Source: Talpa occidentalis (taxonomy: Eukaryota; Chordata; Mammalia; Eulipotyphla; Talpidae). From it: 64,000 bases of DNA. The DNA lies in NCBI RefSeq assembly GCF_014898055.3, contig NW_023601543.1:64493782-64557781 (forward strand). The letters are read 5' to 3'. The position numbers and the translations under genes are program-made. Of this stretch, positions 11,990 through 23,400 are shown in pieces. The notes below the pieces were generated by a model. That model was given only the letters and a program-made list of their open reading frames with translations. It did no database searches and was not told the DNA's origin. Positions within the stretch are counted from its first letter, which is position 1; each line of letters starts with the position of its first letter.

Positions 11990-12735
11990 TGAGTCCCTAA
12001 AGAGGGAAGTAAGAGAAATGCGGAGATCAAAGAATTAATGGAGGAACTAAAGAACTCTGGGGAAAGCAATGAAAGCAGAATAGATGAAATGGAAGAACGT
12101 AAGTAATCTTGAAGACACGAAATAAAAAGAACCAAAACAGAAAAAAAGAGAAGTACGAAGGAAAAGATGAAGAAAGACTTCGGGAACTATCTGACTCCAT
12201 GAGGAAAGGAAATATAAGAGTTATAGGAATTCCAGAAGGAGAGGAGAGAGATGTAGGAACAGAGAAAATATTCATGGATATAATTGAAGAGAACTTCCCA
12301 AATGAGAAGAAGGAGCTGAAAATTGATATACAAGAGCAAGAAACACAAAACCAAAAACTTCCACGACGAAAGGAAAAACACAAGCAAGACAACATAGTAA
12401 AGCTCCCAAGAATCCAGGACAAGGAAAAAATAATGAAGACTGACAAGAGGGAAGAAACAGATAACATTCAAAGGAAAACCAATCAGGCTGACATCAGACT
12501 TCTCTGAAGAAACACTACGGGCAAGGAGAGAATGGAGGGACATAGTCAACAGACTCCAAGAAAACAGATGCCAACCAAGAATACTCTATCCCGCAAAGCT
12601 CTCTTTCCTCCATGAAGAAGAAGTATGGGACCTTCCCAGACAAAGAGAAACTCGGGAATTTCATTGCGACTAAACCCCCACTCCAAAAAATACTACAAGG
12701 AATCCTAAAGCCAGAACCTCAGAGGGACGAATAAC
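11990..12735 (+). pseudogene. L1 ORF1p (RNA-binding chaperone) remnant
   Basis: ORF1p is the trimeric nucleic-acid chaperone that packages L1 RNA. A central open stretch (12109-12507) contains NIRVIGIPEGEE, the RRM-domain start typical of ORF1p. This is followed by KIFMDIIEENFPN and KEKIMK-type residues. The C-terminal part continues after a frame break with ETLRARREWRDI and RILYPAKLSF, which are C-terminal-domain signatures. The N-terminal coiled coil is only partly present after the gap. A stop at about 12,507 separates the two parts, so no functional protein can be made. Confidence 0.85.
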
Positions 12736-12809
12736 AACGAAAGAAGACCAAAAAAAAAAAAAAAAGTTATTAAAAGAATAAATAATAAAATCAAAGGAAA
12801 AGACAAACA

Positions 12810-15800
12810 TAATGGCAAATACAGATGCTAACATATCAATATTAACTCTAAATGGAAATGGACTAAACTCTTCAATAAAAGACACAGAGTTGCAGCCTGG
12901 ATTAAGAAACAAAACCCACTTTTGCTGTCTCCAGAAACACATTTAGCTACAAAAGATAAAAATAGGCTCAAAGTCAAAGGATGGAAACAATCCTACAAGC
13001 AAATGGGCCAAAAAAGAAAGCAGGAACAGCTATACTTATATCAGATAAAACAGACTTCAAACTCAAAAAAATAAAGAGACCCCAATGGTCACTACATTAT
13101 GATTAAGGGGACAATACTTCAAGAAGAAATAACACTCATTAACATATACTCACCAAACAACGAAAGAGCACCAAAATATATCAGACAACTGTTGTTCCTC
13201 TCTGAAAACAGACATCAGAGAAAACACATATGTAGTGGGGAGACTTCAACACACCACTATCAACAATGGATAGATCAACAAGACAAAAAATAAGTAAAGA
13301 AACTAAAGCTCTAAATAAGGACCTAGAGCATTTGGGCTTAACAGACATCTATAGAACACTAAACCCAAAAAAAACGGAGTACAACATTTTTCTCAAGCGC
13401 ACACGGATCATTCTCCAGGATCGATCACATACTGGGCACAAGACAAACATCAACAGATACACAAGATTGAATCATACCAACCATCTTTTCTGACCACGAA
13501 GGCAATCAAACTAGAAAAAATCATAAAAAGAAGGCAAGGAACTATCCTACCTCATGGAGATTAAAAGCCAAACCTACTGGAAGACCACTGACTAACGAGG
13601 AGATCAAAGAAGAATTAAAAATTCATTGAATTGAATGACAAGGAGGACCAATATCCTAAATGTATGGGATGCAGCAAAAGCAGTAATAAGAGGAAAATAT
13701 ATAGCAATAGAAGCTCACATCAAAAAACAAGAAAGAACTCAAAGAAACAACCTCATCTCGAAGCTCAAAGATCTAGAAAAAGAACAACAAAAAAACCCCA
13801 GAACCAGTAGAACAAAAGAAATAATAAAAACCAAAGCAGAAATAAATAAGTTGAAACTAAAAAAACAATCCAAAAGATCAATGAACCAAGAGCTGGTTCT
13901 TTGGAAAAAATAAATAAATAGACAAACCCCTAGCCAGGCTCACAAGAAAAAAGGAGAAAGCACAATACACAGAATCATAAATGAAAGAGGAGAAATCACA
14001 ACGGACACAGCAGAAATCAAAAAGAATAATCAGTAACTACTATGAACAGTTAGATGGGAAACAAGTTCAACAATCTAGAGGAGATGGACAAATTCCTACA
14101 ACTCTACAGTCACCCAAAGCTAGATAAAGAAGAAATAGACACCTAAACAGACCAATTACAAGCAGCGAAATGAAATGGTAATTAAAAACCTCCCAAAAAC
14201 AAAAGCCCAGGACCTGATGGATTTACAAATGAATTCTACAAACATTCAGAGACGAATTAGTGCCTATCCTTCACAAACTCTTCCAAAAATTGAGGAGGAA
14301 GGGACAATACCAACACGTTCTATGAAGCCAATATTACAACTATACCAAACCGAATAAGGACAACACAAAAAAGGAAAACTATAGGCCAATCTCCCTAATG
14401 AACACTGATGCAAAAATCCTCAATAAAATTTTAGCTATCAGAATCCAACAATGTATCCATAAGATAATTCACCACGACCAAGTTGGATTCATTCCATGGG
14501 CACAAGGATGGTTTTAACATCCGAAAATCAATCAACGTTATCCAACACATCAACAAAAAGAAATATAAAAACCATATGATAATATCAATAGATGCTGAGA
14601 AAGCTTTTGACAAAGTGCAACACCCATTCATGATAAAAGCCCTTGAATTCTTGGGATACAAGGACATACCTCAACATCATAAAGGCCATCTATGACAAGC
14701 CAACAGCCAGTATCATTCTCAATGGTGAAAAGCTGAAAGCAATTCCTTAAGATCTGGAACAAGACAAGGATGTCCACTCTCACCACTGCTTTTCAATATA
14801 ATACTGGAAGTCCTAGCCAGGGCAATAAGACAAGAGAAAGACATCCAAGGAATCCAAATAGGAAAAGAAGAAGTCAAACTAATCACTATTGCAGATGATA
14901 TGATAATATACATAGAGAAACCCAAAAATCTCCACAGAAAAACTAAATTCAACTCATCAATCAATTCAGTAAGTGGCAGGATACAAAATCAACACGCAAA
15001 AGTCAGTAGCCTTCCTATACACAAACAATAAATCTGAAGAAGAAGAAATCAAAAAACCACCCCTTTTATTATCGAAACAAAAAAAATCATATTTGGGAAT
15101 AAATCTAACAAAAGAGGTAAAGGACCTATACAAAGAAAACTATAAAACACTGTTTAAAAGAAATAGAAGAAGACACAAAGAAATGGAAGACATCCCCTGC
15201 TCATGGATTGGAAGAATAAACATTATTAAAATGGCCATCCTACCAAAGCAATATACAGATTCAATGCTATTCCAATCAAAATCTCAATGGCATTCTTCAA
15301 AGAAATAGAACAATATTGATGAAATTCATATGGAATCACCAAAAACCCCGAATAGCCAAAGCTCTACTGAAAAAAAAGAAGGAAATGGAGGCATCACACT
15401 CCCAGACTTCAAACTCTACTACAAAGCCATAATCATCAAAACTGCATGGTATTGGAACAAGAACAGACATACAGACCAATGGAATCGAATAGAAAATCCA
15501 GAAATAAACACAGATTTATGGTCAACTAATCTTTGACAAAGGAGCAAAGACTATGCATTGGAGCAAAGAAAGTTTGTTCAATAATGGTGCTGGGAAAACT
15601 GGGTCGCTACATGCAAAAGAATGAAGCTTGACCACTACCACCTCCACCCATACACAAAAATCAACTCAATGGATTAAAGAACTAGACATAAGACCTGAAA
15701 CCATAAAATACATAGAAGGAAATATAGGCGAAACACTACGGGATTTGCACATCAAAGACATCTTTACAGACACATCACCCAAAGCAGTGATAGTGAAGAG

Positions 15801-16630
15801 AAAGATAAACAGCTGGGACTACATCAAATTAAAGAGCTTCTGCACAGCAAAAGAGACAATAACAAAAACAAAGAGAAACCCCACCAACTGGGAGAACATT
15901 TTTGCACCCAACACTAATGATAAAGGACTGATAACAAATCTGCAAAGAGCTGATGAGACTCAGCAACAACAAGAAATAATCCAGTCAAAAAATGGGCAGA
16001 AGAGCTAAAAAGAACTTCTCTGAAGAGGAAATGCAATGGCCAACAGACATATGAAAAAATGTTCAACATCACTTGTAATCAGGGAAATGCAAATCAAAAC
16101 TACCATGAGATACCATCTCACACCAGTGAGAATGCACATATTAAAAAAACTAGCAACAACAAATGTTGGCGAGGATGTGGAGAAAAAGGAACTCTTTGCA
16201 CTGTTGGTGGGAGTTGCAAACTGGTCCACCACTATGGAGAAGCTGTGTGGAGATTTCTGGACCTACTAAACATAGAGCTTCCATATGATCCAGCAATCCA
16301 CTCCTAGGGTATTTACCCAAAGGACACAGAACATCAATTCCAAAGAGCACCTGCACTCCTATGTTTATAGCAGCACTGTTTACAATAGCTAAGCTTTGGA
16401 AACAACCAAATGCCCAAAAATAGATGACTGGATCAAGAAGATGTGGTACATATACACCATGGAATATTACCTCAGCAGTCAAAAAAGATAACCATGCAAT
16501 TTGCAGCAACATGGATGGCACTGGAAGGGATCATGCTCAGCGAAATAAGCCAAAAAGAAAAGAAAAAATACTGGATGGTCTCACTCATAGCAGGAATCTA
16601 GAAAACTTAAATAAGGGACCAGGAAAATGA
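12810..16630 (+). pseudogene. L1 ORF2p (endonuclease-reverse transcriptase) remnant
   Basis: ORF2p nicks target DNA and reverse-transcribes L1 RNA in place. Segments are visible in order. The endonuclease region starts near 12,815 (NISILTLNGNGLNSSIK-like) and has a decayed GDFNTPLS block at about 13,237-13,265. The RT region carries [15 protein letters not shown] (motif A, about 14,585-14,627). The catalytic FADD motif reads IADD (14,888-14,899). The C-terminal portion runs through DLHIKDIFTDTSPKA and [22 protein letters not shown] blocks to about 16,610. Many stops and frameshifts split it into fragments of 60-130 codons. Confidence 0.9.
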
Positions 16631-16850
16631 ATATAAGAAAGTGAAAATCAAAATCAACAAAAAACTATGAACCAGAGACACTTTTTGGGGGGTGGGGGGC
16701 GGGAGGGGAAGGATTGGGGTCAGAATGGGGCGTTTGCAATTGTATGGGGGAATATAAAAATAAAATTTAATATTTAAAAAATAAATAAATAAATAAATAA
16801 ATAATAAATAAAAATAAAAATAAATCTTAAAAAAAAATAAAAACATCTCT

Positions 16851-17544
16851 TAGACTAAGCTATGACAGAGAAGTGAAACAAAAGGAGCAGCTACGTGGGC
16901 ACACTTTAAATTGACAAATAGGCTATGTGTCTGGAACAGGCAAAATCTAGAAGGCTGACCCCACGCAGGACTTCATATGGTTCTGTTAAGACACTTCCCA
17001 ACCCCGAATGACATTAATGGACTCATTCTTTGCCAAAACTGTTACTTGTCATGTGGAGTAAACTAAGGATTGTCTTTAATGATTTTGTCTTAATAGCTTT
17101 TAAACAACATCAAGTATTAAGAAACAAAGAAGCAAGCATGATTTAATAAATGAGTATAAATCAAAAAAAAAAAATGAAAAATGATGCAAAAATATACAAT
17201 AAAAAAAAAAAAAAAAGATGCTGGTCGGCCATGGAGATTTGCAGAAAAATGAGACCTGGAGGCAGAGGCTGGTGGGACCCATTGGTGGGACCCATGGAGC
17301 AACTCCAAGAAAGAGGCCTTGACTCAGGGCCCTTGTAACATGCATGTTTCGTTGACCCAATGGCTAAGAGCAGGGCCTCGGGATTTGGGTGAGACTTTAG
17401 GCACCTAGGGCACACATTTAAGGAGGCGTTCACTGTCGAGGTGATGGAAGTGCAACGTCAGCACTTGACAGTGGATGTGTCCTCATGTTTCATTTGGCCC
17501 ACCTGAGTCCCAGCCCGGCAGAAGAGGCTCAAAGCCCCAGCTCT
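16851..17544. other. Single-copy DNA with A-runs and a 13-bp tandem duplication
   Basis: Two A-rich stretches (about 17,162-17,174 and 17,203-17,217) look like old tails but have no attached retrocopy body. At 17,270-17,295 the unit TGGTGGGACCCAT is repeated twice in tandem without mismatch. No gene is recognised. Confidence 0.6.
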
Positions 17545-17690
17545 ATACTTGGAGGTGTGTTTTCAAGATCTGTGATCTTGAGCTGATTCCTTAATCTTTA
17601 AGCTTCAGTTTCCCCATCTGTAAAACAGGGGTGCAGTTCCAAGCTCAGAGAGAATTAAATGAGGAAGATGCTTAGGCATAGAACCTTCAT
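17545..17690 (+). repeat. MIR SINE relic
   Basis: GTGATCTTGAGCTGATTCC, CTTCAGTTTCCCCATCTGTA and AAAACAGGGGTGCAG are in MIR order, with a degraded GAGAATTAAATGAGG 3' part. Confidence 0.8.
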
Positions 17691-18639
17691 AAATGGCTTT
17701 AACTAGCTAGCTCTCCTTGCTGCAAGAAGAGAGTCCTCATTTAGGCCTACCTGAGAGATGCTTCTTACGATCACTGTCATGGATGTGGAGATGTCACATG
17801 TGGGGTCCCCTTCAGACTCCAGGAATGACTCCCCAGCTGCTGAGTTACTGGTAGAAAGGCCTTAGCTACTTCAGGGTTTGCCTCAGTGGAAAAGAGTTGC
17901 CTCTTCCAAGGTCGGCCCCCTTCTGAGGGCAGCCTGTGTGGCTACTGTGGCTGCCCGCATACCACCTTTTGACAACCCTAAAAGGCCACCTCAGCTCCAG
18001 AGCTGATCAGTCGCGGCCAATCAGTCATGGGCAGTGCTGCCTGCGTTCCTCGGCTGCCGGGTCTGGCTTCTGTCACTTCTGTATAGGCTTTCTCTCCACA
18101 AGCTCTGCTCCTGAAACTTCCGGCATGTCACGTGCTCACTCATCGCAGGTCCACTTCTAAGAAGCCCACCTGTGGTAGCTATCCTGCTCCCTCCTATTTC
18201 TGTACTTTCCATGGTCATCAGGATTCTTTTGGTTCTAAACTTAGGCAAAAAGAACAACATGTTGGATCACAGCATCCCAGGAAAGTTGAAAGGTAGGAAA
18301 AACAGGGAAATGACTGGGTGTCTGTACCAGAGGCGTGAATGCCACCAAGATGCTTTCCTTCCCTCAGATCTGTGACTCTCAACATGCATGTTCCTCTCAA
18401 CTATGTGCCCAATTCAGAGCTTCTGGGTTTTGTCCCTTTAATCTCAGACTACTTGAGAAAAGTTGACTCCTTTCTATTCTAGAAAATTTCAGGGAAGAAT
18501 TCTGATTTGGCCCCTCCTGGGTCAGGTGCCACTCTGGACCAATCAGCAGAGCTCAATGACTGTGATAAAAGGTGGTCACGCCCAGGGGACCCACCATGGG
18601 AGGGGGAGGGAGGACGGGGTGGTTAATAGAGGAAGTGGG
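17691..18639. other. Single-copy or unrecognised old DNA
   Basis: No gene is identified. Overlapping short open frames on both strands at 18,020-18,400 are not supported by any protein resemblance. Confidence 0.45.
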
Positions 18640-18859
18640 ACAAAGGAGAGCTGGCAGATAAAGCAAGAGGTCTCCATACAGAGAATATTGCCATGGTTTT
18701 GGCTGCCCAGCATCTGAACTTCCTTTCTCTGAATCTTGGTCGGAAGCAGAGACCCCTGTCACTTGAGTGGCTAAAACGCATGACACTTGCTATAACCAAT
18801 GCTGTTGTGCCCATGCACAAACTCTCAGAACTCACAGCTCTGGTCTGTGCCAGCACACG

Positions 18860-19228
18860 CGCCGCCCATAAAGGGCAGGCTGAGCAGGCAAGGAAGTTGC
18901 CATCTCCTCTCCCCTCCATCAGAGTTAAGACCACCCTCAACCAATGGCAGATGGGAATTGGTGGATCAAAACTCGTTTCCTCAGCCTGCAGGTAAGCAAC
19001 TCCAAGAGGGTCTATATTGCCTCCCAGAGGACCCCATGAAGAATGAGCCTCAGTTGCCCGCAGTGGTGACCTGGTCTGGGACAGCTGTGATATGACCTGT
19101 ATTGGCTTGTCACTTCCTTTTTAATACTCTACTTCCATACTGGTATTTCCTGGGATCACTTCCTGGGTAAACCACTTGTACTCAAATCCTTATCTCAGGA
19201 TTTTCCCTTAGGGCAACCCAAACAAAGA
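18860..19228 (+). mobile_element. Old LTR relic, LTR family A
   Basis: ACCAATGGCAGATGGGAATTGG is followed by CAGTTGCCCGCAGTGGTGACC. Further on come CCTGGGATCACTTCCTGGG, GTACTCAAATCCTTATCTCAG and a GGGCAACCCAAACAAAGACA end. The same ordered landmarks recur at 34,817-35,210 and 60,155-60,575, and the end also recurs at 53,105-53,395. This is a solo LTR of an old ERV, probably ERVL/MaLR type. Its 5' end may extend to about 18,640. Confidence 0.55.
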
Positions 19229-20073
19229 CATTTTTCTTTACAAAGACATTCTTGTTAGATGGGCCACGCACACTTAGGCTCAGCTGGTCAGATATACCTG
19301 CCCTAGATTTGAATCTACAGCCAGGGACAGTGCAGGTTGCAACATCCAGACATCAGTGATCAAATGAATCGTGTGTCTGTCATCTGTTGGCAGTGCAAGC
19401 TGGTGCTCTTGCTGTTGTGGGTCTGCCTCCCGTCTGCCTTCTGATCTACCTGCTTTCTAAGACTAGTTCATTGGTTTTACCAGCAAACTCAGTGAATGAA
19501 CCATCTACTATTGCTTCAACAATTCCTTTAATGCTCCAATTAAGCCAGCCTCCGTTCTGAGCACCCAGCTGCCGCCAGCTAATGTGGCTGCCCACATCAT
19601 TTGCTCATAAGCAGAGAATGTGATCGTCAGGCTGATGGGAATGTTTGGCATCACTCTGCATTAGTCTGATTAGTCACCCTGGTCTGTAGATTTAAGTCTC
19701 TGTTGAACTGGAGGAGCCAGCCAGTCCATTCACAGGGGGCCGATAAATCCAGTTTCTGAAGCTGCCAAGCTAAGGGTCTGATGCCTCCAGGGGCAGCTTT
19801 ACCAATATGCCACCTCACAGGAGAGCAGGCAGACATCACGCACCCTGGCCCCTTGTATTGAGTCTCTGTATGTTTGAAAGAGCATCTCTAAAGTTTCCAT
19901 CTATCACCCAATCAGATTCATACTTGAGTTTTCCTTTTCAGAGCAAGAACTTAAAAAGCAAGAGCAGTTGGGGGTTCGGCCAGGAAAGTAAGGACAGAAA
20001 GCTAAATGTGTACTTTGGAGCTACCACTAAAGCCTAGTGGTGTGAAGAGACAAAAAGGAAAATATGCTCTTAG
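19229..20073. other. Single-copy DNA
   Basis: No gene or repeat family recognised. Confidence 0.5.
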
Positions 20074-20219
20074 TTTTCTGCCTTCTTTTTTTTTTTTTTT
20101 TTGGTGGGACCCTCCCCGGCGGCCGGGGATCGAACTGGCGCTGCAGAGGCTGCAGGCAGCCTCGCAACCCAGCGTTCAACCGCTGCGCCACCAGGGGAGG
20201 CCCATTTTTCTGCCTTCTT
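20074..20219 (-). mobile_element. SINE head-only copy, antisense, with target-site duplication
   Basis: Read on the minus strand it has GGGCCTCCCCTGGTGGCGCA, the A-box region, then a B-box GTTCGATCCC-like block and GGGAGGGTCCCACC. It then passes directly into an A-tail (T-run 20,086-20,102 on plus). The whole tRNA-unrelated 3' half found in the other copies is absent. A perfect 14-bp duplication, TTTTCTGCCTTCTT, lies at 20,074-20,087 and 20,206-20,219. It is therefore a complete L1-mediated insertion rather than a later deletion product. Confidence 0.92.
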
Positions 20220-20279
20220 GATGAAATTAACATTGCCAAGTGCCAGTCTCTTATGAAATTGTAGAAGAAATATTAGGGT

Positions 20280-20402
20280 GGGATGGGATGGGATGGGATG
20301 GGATGGGATGGGATGGATAAGGTAGGGTAGGGGAGGGTAGGGTAGGGGATAGGAGAGGAGGGAAAGGTACAGTAAGGTAGGGGAGAGGAGAGGAAGGAAC
20401 AG
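20280..20402. repeat. (GGGAT)n followed by GGTAGG/GGGGAGA-rich simple repeat
   Basis: A pentamer tract GGGAT repeats about seven times (20,280-20,316). It then decays into GGTAGGGTAGGGGAGG-type units to about 20,400. All G-rich on the plus strand. Confidence 0.9.
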
Positions 20403-21415
20403 AATAAGACAGAACGGGGCAGGACCGAGTTCGGATAGAATAAGCAGACCTTACTCCAGGCCAACAAAGCCATCTTACTAGTGCTTCCTACATCAGCCTC
20501 CCCTTTCTCCCAAGAAACAAATGCTTGCAACTTTACCCTCAGCAGAGAAGCTGAAAATAAGCAAAAAGGAAAGTTCCCCTGTTGCCTCAGAGTGACTGTG
20601 GGGTAGGTCAGAAAGGCCTTGGTCGGCTGAAGCTCCATTTACACACCACCACCCTCCTCTCTTGTTAATATTTGCATTGAACAAGCCATTTTCTGTGCTG
20701 ACATTTTGCATCTAGTTAAATGCCAGCAAATCCGGGGAGATGTGGCTTTGACCCCTCTGGTTCTGCCCTTTTGGACCGGCATTGGATGCTGGGGTACTGT
20801 CATTCAAATTTCTTAAATTCCACACTTAGGATTCTTTCACCTCTGATTTTTTTTTTTTTAACTGGATGAAATGCTTCAGACTTAATAATATCTCTGCTGA
20901 ATATTTAATTGAGAAATGTTGTTAAAAAGGCATTTGGCTTAAATGATCTAAGTGTACGCATAGATATTTCTTTTCCTATGGTAAAGTAGCTTTGGATGAT
21001 TTTTGTTATTATTAGAGAATTACAGAAAAAATTCCTTAAAATAGTAAATGTAGTATTTTTTAAGGGTTTGCGGCTTTGCTAAATAAGAGGGAAAAAGAGC
21101 TGCCTTTAAAAAGTGTTACCATAAGGTAACAGGTGTGTTAAGAGGTCCGAGAGTGTGGGGGAGTGATGAAACTGTGGGCTCTGGAGGAAAACAAGGTTCA
21201 AACCTCACACCCTCTTTTCTCTACATCTCTGAAATGAGGCCTAGAGTAATCCAGGGCCTTTCTGACTCTCCAGGCTTCTCCAAGGGTGTGAGGCAGGGAC
21301 ACAAGGTGGATCCATTCCATGCAAGCCAGCCCCTTTCTCCCTCCTCCCACCAGCCTGACTCCGGCCATAGCCAAGGGCCTAGAGGCATGACCAGGTGGCC
21401 CAAGCTTCGGGGTCA
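20403..21415. other. Single-copy DNA
   Basis: No gene recognised. AT-rich from about 20,800 to 21,120, with a T-run near 20,851-20,862. A weak MIR-like block may lie at 21,160-21,245. Confidence 0.5.
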
Positions 21416-21709
21416 GAAATGTAGCTGTTCTTGGGCCTCCCTGGTGGCGCAAGCTGTTAAGCGTCAGCACTATGAAGCTATCCGCAGCCACTGCAGCAAG
21501 AGTTCCATCCCTGGCCAGGGAGGTGACCCACATGGCACAGCAGAACTCTCCTGTCTCACCCGCTGCTCCCCTCAGCAGTGTATTTCAGTGGATCCGCCTG
21601 TTCTGTTCCCCGCTCTGTCTCTGGTGAATCCTCTCACTGCCCCCACACCCCAGCTCTCGTATGCATAAATAAATAAGTCTTAAAAAAAATAAGAAGTGTA
21701 GCTGTTCTT
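21416..21709 (+). mobile_element. tRNA-derived SINE (subfamily II), full length
   Basis: The body spans about 21,433-21,690. It has the head GGGCCTCCCTGGTGGCGCA and the ACATGGCACAGCAGAACTCTC, TGTATTTCAGT and CTCTGTCTCTGGTGAATCC landmarks, ending in ATGCATAAATAAATAAGTCTT plus an A-tail. Flanking duplications GAAATGTAGCTGTTCTT (21,416-21,432) and GAAGTGTAGCTGTTCTT (21,693-21,709) differ at one base. Pol III-transcribed and mobilised by L1 in trans; it encodes no protein. Confidence 0.93.
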
Positions 21710-22317
21710 TGAGATGCTTGCTCTGGAAGTGATAAGCAGCTGGCCTTATGCAGGAGGAGGGCCTATCAGGCCAGAGTGCAGACCCTGTGGCCTGACGGGC
21801 TAGGAGAGCTCGGCCCCCGTTTGTCAGTTCTGGGCCGCCACTGCTCCCGAGACCCGCCTGTGCTGTGTTCCCTGAGGCCTCGGTGCGGCCCCCGCTGCCT
21901 TACTTGAAACCCCTTTACTTTTAGTCAGCTCTGGGGGCTTCCATTTCCTGAAATCAAGCAATCTTTGATTAAACCAGCAGTCTTCTGAATTGTAGGAGAG
22001 GTAGACTCCAAATTGCTCTAAAGCAGGTCCTGGTTTCTCAACAACTTTCATTCTGAAGTAAGAGCTATGTCTTCATTAAGGGAAGAAGGACTTTCAACGG
22101 GCTGATTGGCATGTATTTTGGTTCGTGAAACTTTAGGATTATGGTCAAGTCATAGAATTCAGGCTCTTGAAATCTATGAACTACGAGGAAATTGCCCTTT
22201 AAATCTTTTTTTTTTTTCTTTTCTCGGTTCTGCAAAATTTCTCCCATGTTCGTATTCCACTAGCTCCCTGTGCAATGGTTCCATAGCTTGGCTTCCTATC
22301 CTATTTGTTCCATCTTT
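21710..22317. other. Single-copy DNA
   Basis: A small CpG-bearing, GC-rich patch lies at about 21,810-21,900. No gene is recognised. Confidence 0.5.
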
Positions 22318-22450
22318 CAATAAATCTCAAGTGCCTACCATGTCCTACTATGTGCCTGTATTTTACCATGCATGGTGGATTCAGAGATTAATAAGAAAAT
22401 TTCTTCCCCTCCAGGAACTCAGCTACTGGGTAAGACAGACAAGAAGTGAA
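22318..22450 (+). repeat. Ancient LINE-type repeat fragment
   Basis: AAGTGCCTACCATGTCCTACTATG, GGATTCAGAGATTAATAAG, TCCAGGAACTCAGC and GTAAGACAGACAAGAAG correspond to the front part of the family seen in long form at 8475-9215. Confidence 0.6.
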
Positions 22451-23216
22451 TGTGCATAGCAGAATAGAAGGGCTCAGGATTTAGCGGGTCCACAGAGGCC
22501 TGGGGACCCAGAGAAGGAGCCTGGACTGTGGAGAAGCAGGTCTTAGTACCCCCTCAATTCAGGTCACTGAGATGCTGGTCTGACCCCTGAGAATGGAGAA
22601 GGAAGGAAGAAGCAGGGGTAGGAAGAGCCTTATATGCAGAACATCTCTGAGAAAGTCTGGGTCACACCAACATGGAGTCCCAGAGCACACTGTCTGTCAG
22701 ATACATCCCATGTCTGGCAGGATGGCTCAGTGTTGGTGCCCCTGCCGTGCTCAGTCATTGTGGGAAGATAGCCTGGGAGAGTGTGGTCTCAGCAGGAGAG
22801 CAGAGGAAGATCTTGAAGGTGTAAGCAGCTGGGGGTTAACTGCACTCCTTCTGGAACATTCTCCACTGAAGGGAGGCCTGGGCGGTGTCCTCCCACACTG
22901 GCACAGGTGGGGAAGGTGGGCCTACTGGCAACACTGGTCATGTCAGCAGGGAGATGACCAGAAGCTGAGTGTCACTGCTGTGGCCAAAGGGCAATCAGGC
23001 TCCCTAATAAGGGGAGTAACTAAAAGACTAAGAGAAGGAAGATGTGATGGCATTGCCTTGACTGAGGGTCTCAAATGTCAGTTGAAGTTGGGCTGAGACA
23101 TTTATATCCTCAAATGTTCCATTTCTTCATCATGGCAAACTGTTGTGCTAAAATATGCTAAGCGTTCAGCACTTCGTGTTGTACTAGATGGGAAGAGTCC
23201 CACTGTATCTGTCAGC
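22451..23216. other. Single-copy DNA with one long chance ORF
   Basis: An open frame of 167 codons spans 22,593-23,096. It shows no domain, signal or homology I recognise, and its composition is that of non-coding DNA. It is considered spurious. Part of the region may be old LTR or LINE sequence. Confidence 0.45.
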
Positions 23217-23400
23217 ACGTAACGTGCACCAGGCACCAGGTGCCGCATCCCTCCAGTGACTCATTCAACCCTCTCCATCCTATGAGGAGGGTCCTCACAA
23301 TTGTGGAAAAGGAGGCACAGAGAGGTGGAGTCACTTGCCCAGGGGTACACAGTTGAGAAGGGCAAAGCCAGATCTGAACCTGGACACTCTGTCCCCCAGC
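23217..23400 (-). repeat. MIR SINE relic (antisense)
   Basis: CAGAGAGGTGGAGTCACTTGCCC, AGGGGTACACAGTTGAGAAG and CCAGATCTGAACCTGGACA are the reverse complement of the MIR core and head. Confidence 0.85.

Larger units (their letters stand above)
11987..16850 (+). mobile_element. L1 (LINE-1) retrotransposon, 5' end lost in gap, inactive
   Basis: About 4.9 kb of an L1 in plus orientation: ORF1 remainder (to about 12,735), a spacer with an A-run, ORF2 (about 12,810-16,630), a short 3'UTR with a G-rich polypurine stretch near 16,683-16,712, and an A-rich tail with AATAAA units to about 16,850. Frameshifts and stops break both ORFs repeatedly. The 5' target duplication cannot be seen because of the gap. 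It looks middle-aged: clearly alignable to L1 but not intact. Confidence 0.93.

Noticed and set aside
20280..20402. G-rich GGGAT/GGTAGG tract as interstitial telomere
   Set aside because: The unit is GGGAT and variants, not TTAGGG, so a telomeric origin is not supported.
21433..21530. SINE heads as genuine tRNA genes
   Set aside because: A- and B-box-like sequences are present, but no cloverleaf with paired acceptor stem can be formed by eye, and each copy continues into a SINE body with an A-tail.
21135..21668. 177-codon frame, the second longest plus-strand frame in the middle of the window
   Set aside because: Its second half is the SINE body (21,433-21,690). The first half has no domain or coding signature.
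22593..23096. 167-codon frame as a novel gene
   Set aside because: Composition and lack of any recognisable domain, promoter or splice context make chance the better explanation.
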